A DNA stretch of 64,000 nucleotides from Pratylenchus scribneri (taxonomy: Eukaryota; Nematoda; Chromadorea; Rhabditida; Pratylenchidae): the NCBI GenBank assembly GCA_030063045.1, contig JAQSEB010000002.1, positions 1,860,001-1,924,000 of the forward strand. Direction: 5' to 3'. Below the pieces are notes generated by a model. That model saw only the letters and a list, made by a program, of their open reading frames with translations. It was not told where the DNA came from and did no database searches. The position numbers and the translations under genes are program-made. Positions 1 to 10,800 of the stretch are shown here, piece after piece. The stretch's first letter is position 1; every line of letters begins with the position of its first letter.

Positions 1-1
1 C

Positions 2-124
2 GGATGGTTGGAGGCACACGGCAACGGTGGTGGTAATGATGGCCAACACGGTAGAATGGATGCCACTGACACCAGCTTTGGATTGGAGGCGGAGGAGCAG
101 TTGAAAATGGGCGGTTTGCATTGA
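2..124 (+). CDS. 3' end of an unidentified gene (partial)
   Basis: An open frame enters from the left edge and stops at TGA 122-124, giving about 40 residues rich in Gly, Asp and Glu that end in KMGGLH. The base composition is far more GC-rich than the flanks and resembles the other exons of the window, so it is probably the C-terminal exon of a plus-strand gene. No domain is recognisable. It could be a chance frame. Confidence 0.35.
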   Translation, partial: GWLEAHGNGGGNDGQHGRMDATDTSFGLEAEEQLKMGGLH

Positions 125-641
125 CAAAGATGTGAAAGAAATGATGGCCAAAATGGCTTGTGAAGAAAGGAATATAAATTAATTGCACAAAGTGTACCAT
201 ATTATCATGTTTTATTTGATTTTATCCTACCAAAAACAAATGGTCGCAAGGCGCCTTCCTTGTTTCTGTATCCATTCTTTATTTATTTTCAAAACTAAAT
301 GTTAGGCATTCACCCCTCCAAAACCACTTGCTATTTCTCTTTATTTTGTGCCTTCTTTCATCTCCTCTCTCCACATGAAATATATTTATATTATGTAATA
401 TTTACTCAAATTCATCCGATCGGATTGAATTGAACAATAATATTAATATTTGTTATTGAAGGATTTATGAATTATTTTGATGTAAATAAAATTTATTTAA
501 TTACATTTTCCATTAATAAATTGATAAATTATTCAAAATATTTTTATATAAAAATTATTGAAAGAAATTTAAAAAAAATGTGAAAACTGAAAGCATATTA
601 AAATTTCCGAAAAATAATTTTATAGAGAATAAAAGAAAGTA
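125..641. other. Intergenic, AT-rich
   Basis: No coding exon seen. It holds the presumed 3' UTR of the left-hand gene and the promoter of the TFIIIC gene. A TTTTATAG acceptor-like site about 17 bases before the ATG at 642 could take a spliced leader. Confidence 0.5.
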
Positions 642-3600
642 ATGGATATTGACGGAGAAGAAGCCGCTTGGGATATTGTTCGAGAACGCATAAATTTTGA
701 CATTGAATCCGGCGAATTTATAGCAATCGATAAGGTTTTTCTCTAATTGATAATAATTTACGGATTAAATTAAAAATTAGAATTCCGATGGAATAATTAA
801 CAACAATGCACCGGCACAATCTACGGCAGAAGAAATTGTTGGAAATGAGAAAAGACAAATTCTGGATTTGGACAATCAGCCGGGACCATCAAATGCTCCA
901 CCAAAAATGGCCAAAATGAGTGGTCCCAGCAAAAAGAGCACAAATCTGTTTGTTTTTAATTACTAAAAATATTAAATAAAATCAATTTTAGCATTGTTGA
1001 GAGTTTAATTGGCCAAGCCAACATGGAACATGCCCGCGGGCAAACAAAAAAGGCAATGGCCTATTTGTTCCAGGCCATCAAATTGTCGCCCTATTTTGTG
1101 CAAACTTACAAGGAAATTTCGGATATTTACGCTGAATTGGATCAGCGAGAAAAAAGTTTTGAATTCAAAATGTTGGCCGCCCTTTTGGACACTAAAACAA
1201 CGGCACAGGAATGGGATGACATTGCGGAATTGGCCAAATCATTTGAACGATTGGAATTGGCTGTGGCTTGTTTATCCAAAGGTTTAAATTATTTTTTATT
1301 GGAAGACAATTTTAACCTCAAAGAGTAGGTTTTTGACATCTAATAAATTAGAAACCGGTTTTAGACCAACCTTGTTGTAATATCTGGTTCTCATCGAGAT
1401 GCGTCGATTAGTATATAATTTATCATTGGTTTGGTCAAAATTGAATTAATATTTAACCATTCCAGTTTTTGGTTTTAAACACTCGTAATTTTGGGCCAAA
1501 ACCAGACATTTTATATACATTCGATGCTTATCGATGAGATCTACAAATTGGTATAAGGTTTTTAGGGTCTAAAATCGGTTACTGATTTATTAGAAGTCAA
1601 AAACTACTTTTAGGGTAAATATTTTAAACTTTTGAAATACATAAATAAATAATTTCTTAAATTTTTTAGCGATTCGCCGAGATCCGGGCAATTGGATTTA
1701 CTATGAGAAGCGAATTCAAATTTTGGACAGCGCCGGTGACACGGAATTGGCCATGCGAACTCGTCTTCAGGCCGCACATTCAGTGAATTGCCAAACTTCA
1801 CAAATTGGATTTGCCTGGATTGATAAACACATCAAAACAGTAATTTAATTTAAAAATAAATTCAAATTAATTAATTATTTAAGGCCGCCGACTATTATTG
1901 CACAATGAAAGACGAGGAAAAGGCAACCGAAGCGTTGGAAACATTCATTTTCCGTAGCCGAGAATTCGGCCGACCAATTGATTTTGAGCTGTTGGCTTTG
2001 TTGGGAATGTGGATGGACAAAGGCCGCTATGAGGAATCGGCCAAGGCAATTTTGGCATTTCAACACCAAATTGTGCAGGCAATGAACCCGGCGGATGGCG
2101 AATTGGCAATTCAGGTTTAACATTTAATAACATTTTAAATTGTGTTAATGAGAGCTGGATTTATAGGTGATAAAAACCCAAATATTGATGTAATTTTTAA
2201 AAAAAAATTTAATCAAAAATTACAAAATGAATTTTTTATATTATTTGCACAAATTATGCACATTTCAAAATTTTATTTAGAAAATTTTTAAAAATAATTT
2301 ATCAAAAATTTAAAAAATTTTTCAAAAAATTTCTAAAAATTAAAATATTTTTTTTCAAAATGTCAAAAATGTTGAAATATTGACATATAAAATTATGAAA
2401 ATGAAAATCGAAAAAACATTGATAAAAAAAGATATTTTTCTTAGGTTTCAAGCTATTTTAAGTTCGCATTCAAATATTGGAAATCTATAAAAATCCAATT
2501 TCTTTTAATCAACTTTTTTTAAATTAACAATTAAGAAAATAAATCAATAATTTTTTTAAATATGTAAAAATAGAATTTTTTACGAAAAAGAAATTTGGGC
2601 ACCGAATTTTAACCAAATATTTTTTGATTTAATTAAAAAACTATAATAAAATGCGATAATTTTCAGATTGAATTCACCGCAACCAGCTTCAAAGTGGAAC
2701 CATTTCCACCGGAGCAAAAAGTCCATTGGCAGGTGGATGCCTCATTTTCCACAATGTTCCTCTCACATTTGGCCATTTGCCTCATTCACATGCAACAATT
2801 CCATCAAATTGACGGATTGATCGACAAATTATTGGAACGCCCGGTTGGAATGGAGGAGGAGAATGCATATTTGGAGATTGCCCGTTCCCTTCATGTTCAA
2901 CAGCAAATTGGCATGGCCCTGGACTATATGGGAAGATTGAGGGCGGCAAGACCAGAATTTATGGAGAATGCGGATGCTTGGTTTCTTCATGGATATTTCA
3001 ATCAGGTTGAACAAAATATTAATTAAAATTGGCTAAAAATTGATTAATTTTTATTCAATTTTTAAAAAAATTTCTGAAAAATTCGTTAAAAAATAAATTT
3101 ATTTTTATTTAATTTTTATTTTAATTTTTAAAAAAATTTTCATAAAATTCATAAAAATTTAATAAAATAAATTATTTTTTAGCTTTTGGATCAATCGGAT
3201 TTGGCCCGTTCCGCATATGAGCAAGTAATCAAAATACAACCGGACCATATCGATGCCCGCATTAATTTGTCCACAATTCTCCAACAAATGGGCCACAGCG
3301 AATTGGCCATGGAAACGCTGAAGGGATTGAGCCTGGACCAAAATTGTTCACAAATTCCGGTTTAACATTTTTTAAAATATAAATCCATAAATTATTTAAG
3401 GATGAACGTTTGTTGGTCCGCCAAGTGGAAATGCTGGCCGAAACCACCGGCACCTGCTCCCCTCAATATATAAATTGCCTTCGAATGTTACTAATTCCAC
3501 ATTTTTACGCAATTCATTTGATGGGCGAAGAGCTGACCCGAGTCCGGGGGCTAAAACGAAAAACAGGAGGTCAATGGAAAAATTGGGAATTAATTAAATT

Positions 3601-6600
3601 TTACGAATTTTAGATAAATTCCTTCATTTGGGTTTGAAGCGGCGAGCAATGGAAGTGATTCGGGGAAGTCAGCTGGAAAAGGTGGTCAAAAGGCTGGGCC
3701 AATTGGCCTTCCAAAATCATCGACCGCTGGGCAATTTAAGCGCAAATGAGGTAAATTTAATATTTTTTTTTAAATTAATTAAATTCAATAAATTATTAAA
3801 CAATAATAAACATGGTTGGTTGGGATAGTTTTGTAACTAGATATTTTTTCCTGTACATATTTTTAAGTATTTTGCATTTTTTTGGAAATTTTCAATCAAA
3901 AATGCAATTAAAATAGAAAATTTTTGAATTCACTTTTAATAAATTGGATTAAATTTAGCAAAAATTCCTTAAATGGATCCAAAGAATTAGCCTATATTTC
4001 AGTAGAATTATAATTTTAGCCGATTGGCGAAGAGAGTTGGTCTTTGGAATGCAAAAATGGGAGGGCACATTGTTGAGGACAAAAGTTCGAATCCGGCCCC
4101 ATTCAAATAATTTTTTTTTATAGAAAAAGCCGATTTTAAGCATTTTTAGGCATTTTTCTGTGAAAAATTTAAAAAATTATTTAAATGTCAATAAATCAAT
4201 TTTATTTACATATTTTTCTATTTTTCATACAAATTTTGGACTTTTATTTTTACTAACATAACTACCGCAACTCTGATATTAAAGAATAATCAGAAGAATA
4301 AATTTATTTTTTTAGTTAAATGAATATGCATTCAAATTTACGGAAGCACTGCATTTGGCCGGTGCCTATGAAGAAACGCTGGTGGTCGTTTGCTATGCAT
4401 TTTTGCATCCAAAAATTGCCGCCTCACTTACCCAAAATTTCAACAATCTTCTCTTCTTTGCTTCCATAAATGCACGGAATTTCCCGCTGGCATTTGAATA
4501 TACCCGATTCCATCTCACTCACATTTTGGTTGGTTTTATAATTTAATTAAATAATTTAAAAATATTTATTAATTATATAATTCCCTTAAATTAATATTAA
4601 TTCCATCTTTCAATTTCCAGGCTCAAGCCACCAAAATAGGATCCATTTCCGTTGACTCCGCCGGCGTCCAATTCCACAATCGCATGGTAGGAAAATCCCC
4701 AGAAATGTTGGAGAGCCTAAAACGAATAAATGCTGCGATGAATTTTGTTTTTTGCCAACATCAAAGTGAATTAAAATTATTTTTTAAATTAATTTAAAAA
4801 TTTTATTAAAATAAATTTATTTAAATTAAAAATTATTATTAAATTTAATTTAAAATATATTATTAAAATAAATTACTTTAAAATTATTTTTATTATTTGA
4901 AAATAATTATAAAATTAATTTTATTTAAATTTAATTAAAAATTCTTAAAATAAATTTAATTAAATTAAAAATTATTATTAAAAAATTTAATTATATTTGT
5001 TCCTTAGGTGTCAACTATCATCGTTTCATAATGCGCCAATTGGTGAAGCAGCCTGAGAGTGATGCATTGCACATTATTTCGGGCAACAATTCGCTGGTCA
5101 CGGGAGCATATCGCCACGCATTGGGCGAATATTTTTCAGTCTGGTTACGGCATCGAGACCATCCAATGTTAGCATTCCTCATTGCAATCACATTCACCCA
5201 TATTGCATGCAAAAAGGACATTTCTTCACGGCATGTTGTCGCAATTCGGGTCAGTTAAAATGAATGGGAAATGGAATGAGATTTAATAACAATTAAATAA
5301 TATTTATATTTTAAAATAATGCAATAATAAAAAAAATCTTCATAAATATTTCAGGCCCTCGCCTTCTTCAGCAAATATGCAACAAACAGGGCCGATTCAT
5401 TGGATCAAGAAGTCCAATACAATATGGGGCGAATGTTCCATCAAATGGGCATTTTACCAAATGCCATCAAATGCTATGAACGTGTTCTCTATGAGTGCCC
5501 AACTCCATTGGTTTGGGTAGAGGATCCGGATGGATTTATGGCACCGAGGTCGGAACCTGCTGAACGGTACATTTTCTGTTTAATTTTATCGGATATGGAT
5601 CTTACTATTTTGATTTTTTGTGTTTTTAGATAATTTTGATTTTTTGTGTTTTCGATTAATTCTGATTTTTGTGTTTTCGATTAATTCTGATTTTTTGTAT
5701 TTTCGATTAATTCTGATTTTTCGTGTTCTTATTTTGTATTTCGATTAATTCTGATTTTTTGTGTTTTCGATTAATTTCTGATTTTCTGTGTTTTCGATTA
5801 ATTCTGATTTTTGTGTTTTATTCTGATTTTTTGTATTTTCGATTAATTCTGATTTTTCATTTCGATTAATTCTGATTTTTTATGTTTTCGATTAATTCTG
5901 ATTTTTTGTGTTTTCGATTAATTCTGATTTTTGTGTTTTATTCTGATTTTTTGTGTTTTCGATTAATTCTGATTTTTTGTGTTTTCGATTAATTCTGATT
6001 TTTGTGTTTTATTCTGATTTTTTGTGTTTTCGATTAATTCTGATTTTTTGTGTTTTCGATTAATTTGTTTTTAGTTAAATTCTGATTTTTCGTGTTTTCG
6101 ATTAATTCTGATTTTTTGTGTTTTAAGTTAAATTCTGATTTTTTATTTTTTCGATTAATTCTGATTTTTTATGTTTTCGATTAATTCTGATTTTTGTGTT
6201 TTTAGTTAAATTCTGATTTTTGTGTTTTTTTTCTGATTTTTGTATTTTTAGTTAAATTCTGATTTTTTGTATTTTTAGTTAAATTCTGATTTTTTGTACT
6301 TTCGATTAATTCTGATTTTTTGTACTTTCGATTAATTCTGATTTTTCGTGTTTTCGATTAATTCTGATTTTGTATTTCGATTAATTCTGATTTTTGTGCT
6401 TTATTCTGATTTTTTGTATTTTCGATTAATTCTGATTTTTCATTTCGATTAATTCTGATTTTTTGTGTTTTCGATTAATTCTGATTTTTTGTGTTTTCGA
6501 TTAATTCTGATTTTTGTGTTTTATTCTGATTTTTTGTGTTTTCGATTAATTCTGATTTTTTGTGTTTTCGATTAATTCTGATTTTTGTGTTTTATTCTGA

Positions 6601-7729
6601 TTTTTTGTGTTTTCGATTAATTCTGATTTTTTGTGTTTTCGATTAATTTGTTTTTAGTTAAATTCTGATTTTTCGTGTTTTCGATTAATTCTGATTTTTT
6701 GTGTTTTAAGTTAAATTCTGATTTTTTATTTTTTCGATTAATTCTGATTTTTTATGTTTTCGATTAATTCTGATTTTTGTGTTTTTAGTTAAATTCTGAT
6801 TTTTGTGTTTTTTTCTGATTTTTTGTATTTTTAGTTAAATTCTGATTTTTTGTATTTTTAGTTAAATTCTGATTTTTTGTACTTTCGATTAATTCTGATT
6901 TTTTGTACTTTCGATTAATTCTGATTTTTTGTGTTTTCGATTAATTATGATTTTTTGGTTTTCGATTAATTCTGATTTTTTGTATTTTTAGCTAAATTCT
7001 GATTTTTGTGTTTTATTCTGATTTTTTGTATTTTTAGCTAAATTCTGATTTTTTGTACTTTCGATTAATTCTGATTTTTTGTATTTTCGATTAATTCTGA
7101 TTTTTCGTGTTTTCGATTAATTCTGATTTTGTATTTCGATTAATTCTGATTTTTTGTATTTTCGATTAATTTCTGATTTTCTGTGTTTTCGATTAATTCT
7201 GATTTTTGTATTTTATTCTGATTTTTTGTATTTTCGATTAATTCTGATTTTTCATTTCGATTAATTCTGATTTTTTGTGTTTTCGATTAATTCTGATTTT
7301 TTGTGTTTTCGATTAATTCTGATTTTTGTGTTTTATTCTGATTTTTTGTGTTTTCGATTAATTCTGATTTTTTGTGTTTTCGATTAATTCTGATTTTTTG
7401 TGTTTTCGATTAATTCTGATTTTTTGTATTTTCCATTAATTCTGATTTTTGTGTTTTTATCTAATTTTAATTCTAATTTTTTTTGTGTTTTTAACTAATT
7501 CTATTGGGGGTTTTTTTTAAAGTTAATTCTCATTTTTACTTGTTTAAACATATTTTAATTAAATAAAAAAAATTTTAATTCGAAATCTTCCATATTTTTC
7601 TTAAATAATTCTGCATTTTTCAGATACGATCTGAGGCGTCAGGCTGCCTACAATCTTTCTCTGATCTATGATTCCAGTGGAAATCGACCAATGGCGAGGC
7701 ATATTCTTGAAGAGTTTTGCACAATTTGA
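642..7729 (+). CDS. gtf3c3: General transcription factor IIIC subunit 3 (Tfc4/TFIIIC102-like), TPR protein
   Basis: TFIIIC binds the A and B boxes of tRNA genes and recruits TFIIIB and RNA polymerase III; this subunit is its TPR scaffold. I can splice 14 exons in phase: 642-734, 781-947, 992-1281, 1670-1839, 1884-2114, 2667-3005, 3183-3359, 3401-3569, 3614-3750, 4316-4528, 4621-4765, 5008-5249, 5355-5566 and 7624-7729. They give 896 residues, near the length of the human protein. Family landmarks are GQANMEHARGQTKKAM at the first TPR, the block DALHIISGNNSLVTGAYRHA, and the C-terminus DLRRQAAYNLSLIYDSSGN followed by an FCTI end. TPRs fill both halves, with a short acidic N-terminus. Intron 13 (5567-7623) is swollen by a minisatellite, intron 3 carries an inverted-repeat element, and intron 9 a tRNA-like box A/B pair. 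The neighbour on the right is convergent, with stops 120 bases apart. Confidence 0.9.
1359..1578. mobile_element. Short inverted-repeat element in GTF3C3 intron 3
   Basis: The ends are imperfect inverted repeats: TTTTAGACC at the left matches the reverse complement of GGGTCTAAAA at the right, and further in TCTCATCGA with a TATATAA flank is mirrored. A related element lies at about 57430-57640 in another intron and shares GGTTTGGTCAAAATT and the ATCGA-rich arms. It is probably a non-autonomous DNA transposon (MITE). Confidence 0.45.
4010..4115 (+). other. tRNA-like box A/box B sequence in GTF3C3 intron 9
   Basis: TAGCCGATTGG at 4017-4027 fits the Pol III box A and AGTTCGAATCC at 4084-4094 fits box B, 67 bases apart (wide, as in type II tRNAs). 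A run of nine or ten T follows at about 4111, like a Pol III terminator. The acceptor and T stems do not pair, so it is not a functional tRNA; a tRNA-derived SINE head or relic fits better. Confidence 0.4.
5600..7545 (+). repeat. T-rich minisatellite filling GTF3C3 intron 13
   Basis: Tandem units of about 23-26 bases built on TTCTGATTTTTTGTGTTTTC plus GATTAA, with variants TTTTTAGTTAAA, TTTTATTCTGA and CATTTCGATTAA. There is higher-order structure: the block around TAATTTGTTTTTAG recurs at about 6062 and 6648, and the CATTTCGATT block at about 5850, 6440 and 7250, showing segmental duplications of about 585 and 805 bases. The same unit fills an intron of the TIKI-like gene at 18845-19255. Confidence 0.92.
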
Positions 7730-7849
7730 ATCCACAAAAATATTAACATTATTATAATTGTCTTTTTTTTGTTTGATTGATTTAAAATTTATTCATGCAT
7801 AAAATAAAACAATTCGAGATTTTCACAAAAGATCGTTAGAAAAATATGT

Positions 7850-10800
7850 TTATTTGTTAATAATGAATATTGCGCGTCGATTTGGTGGAATTGTTCTCCA
7901 TAAATTCGTCCGTTTGCAATTTACCCATTCATGGAGACGATGAATATTCATTAGGGTCAAAGGGAGATAGAAAAGAGCATGCAGCCAGCCTAAAATGGGT
8001 CATTAAATTACTAAAATAACAAAATTTACCCACCAAAAATGATAACCAAAAAGACAGTTTTGAAACAAGTTTGGATGATGTGCGTATTGACGGTTGCCAG
8101 TGGGCAAATGCCCAACAAAACCGAAAAACTCGCCTGACTTATGGGCCATCCAACTGCGCATAATGCCCCTTCAAGACATTCCTTCGGGCTTATTTTACTG
8201 AATTTTAGAAAAATAAATTCTTTTTTTAATTTTGTAATAAAAAAACGATAATATTAATGTTTAATTTCATTCTTGAATAATATATTATTAGATAGGGAAT
8301 CAAAAATAGTCTTCTGAATTCTCTTAAAAACTTATTCAATATGAATAATGCCTAAGAGACTTTCTATTTGTCCTACTGTACCCCTACTTTTTGCCTAATC
8401 GCCCTGTCATTCCTATCAATCAAATATTGCCCAGTCTGTCTTTTTAAAGCCACCCTTTTCCCTCCTACAAGTCTTTACCCTTCAAATTATTATTGACCAA
8501 AATTCTATTTTATATCCGCCCATTTTTATGCAAATTTTTGAAATATTTTTTAGACCTTTTAATATTGCCAAATTTCTCATTTTTCCCTCCTTCTGCCACC
8601 AAAATATATGAATATGTGATGTGAGCGGCAAAATCAACGCTGAATCCCACACTCATTGCAATTGTGATCATCGAAGTGGCACTAAAATATTATTGGGGAA
8701 TAATATGAAAATTAAGGAATATTAATTTACTCTAAATTTACACCCAAAAATGGCATAAATCCGATGACTCCAAATCCAATGGAAAGAATATTGGCACTCA
8801 CAATGAAGGCAGAAAATGGCCGAGGAATTGCCAACAATGAGATGAAAGCCATCACTCCAACGGAAATGTGCAAATCTTGCATTGTTTGGGGCCAAATAAT
8901 CTGCAAAATTAAATCATTTAGGATTAGTTTTGCATTTTTCCACCTCAAATTGATCAGCCAAATTCCAAAGTGGCGAATAGGAAATTAGCCCAAATTGTTC
9001 GGCGTATTCCCAACAAATTGAACTGCAAATTTTGACATATTTATTCAAATTTTTTCTCCGCTTTTTTTGCTTGGACCGAATTTTGGATGCGCATCGCATC
9101 AAATGGTCATCGTCCACAAATTGTGGGATCAATTGAATGGAGAGGCGGAATGCCTCGATTTTCTCGGATAATCCATCATTTTTACGCAATAAATCATAGT
9201 CAAATCGAGGATTGGCCCGAAGAAATGGCCGCAGGGTCAATGCAAATGACTTGAAGAGATACAAATATTAAAAAAATTTTGTTCAAAATCAACTTTTTAG
9301 GGAAATTCATCAAATTTTGAGCCAGAATAATAGCCAAAAATGTAATAAAAATTTCCAAAAAATAATAATTATTTTTAATTTCCCCCAAATCTACTTCTTC
9401 GTCCAAATCCATCCGCTCAAATTCGTCGCCATGCCCTGAGGCAATGGCCTCCGTCCTCCATTGGCGCCACCAAAATTGACTAGTTTCGGCCAATTGGCCA
9501 GTACAATTTGGCACTGATTCCAAATGGGTCAACGCCTGAAGGAATGCGGCCCTTTGCTCGGGTCGTCCCAAATTTGGTGGCCTCATCACGGCCAATTCCA
9601 TTCTTTGAACATCGGCGGGGAAAAATTGTTGCCGAAGGAGCAAAAATTGACGAGCTCCTTGGTCATAGGAAATAATGTCGATTAACTAAATAAAAATTAT
9701 AAAAAATGAATGAAAATTTGAATACTTTGAAACCAATGGTCAGCCGTTGGACACCTTGAATTGCCGCATAGCCATAGGCAAAAAAGGAAAATGCGGCAAT
9801 TAATTGAATGGCCCAATGAGTGATAAATGGCACATAAAAGGAGGCAATCCACCGTTGGGACCAATGCTGCAATTTTTGCTGTGAAGATTGTAGCCTAAAT
9901 TGTCCAATATAATAGTAGCCAAATTTATGGACGAAAAATGTTTACGAATAAAAAGAAAAATTGCTAAAATTTATTGATAAATTTAAAAATAAATGTAATA
10001 ATTTTGCACTATTCTAGGATAAATTTTTTCAAAAGACTACCCATTTTGTGCCTGTTTTAATTTTTGAAGATTAAATCAAGAAAAAATGAACTTGTCTGGA
10101 AGAAAATTGGCAGAAGAATTGGCCGATGAATTTTGGTTTGTGAAATGATGGCCCGAATTGAGGAAGGCTGGAAGAATGGAGGCACATTTTTGAATTTGGC
10201 CGATTGGATATTCGGCATTTTGAGTGGACCATCCGAAAAGGCAATGCCGCCCTTTGGCCTCCCAACGGCCTTGAAGGGTCAAAATGGCAACGAACATTGT
10301 CATAAAATGGACAAAAATGAAGAGAATGGCCAATGAGGAATAATAACAAAAATCTGGGCCAAAACAATTTTATTTTTGTTGAATACCCGGAAAAACGCAC
10401 AAATGATTGCTGGCAATGGTGCAATTGAGCCGATGAGGAATGCGAGGGCATCGGTGAGGGATGTGATTGAAATGGAGACGGCCGCATGCCGCATTGCTTG
10501 TTCCACACGTTCTTCAACCGAAAATGCCGGATTGGTTGAACGCCAGGCGGCCAACATCAAAAAAGTGTCATCAATGCCAATGGTCAATGAGAGGAATGGC
10601 ATTACGGAACACTGAATCAAATTTAAATGATAAATAAAAAAGGGCCCAAATAATGTGGGAACAACACAACTTGACGCCGTTTATAATTTACTCAGAAAGG
10701 AGTGACCCAATTTTAATTATTTTGGTATCAAATTAAAGAACAGACTCTGGGCTATCAAATAATATAAATTTTATTGAAATTCGTTCAGAATTTTGAAATT

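Noticed and set aside
10133..10615. Plus-strand frames opposite the PTR exons
   Set aside because: The minus strand has the SSD motif and correct splice phases; the plus frames are shadows.
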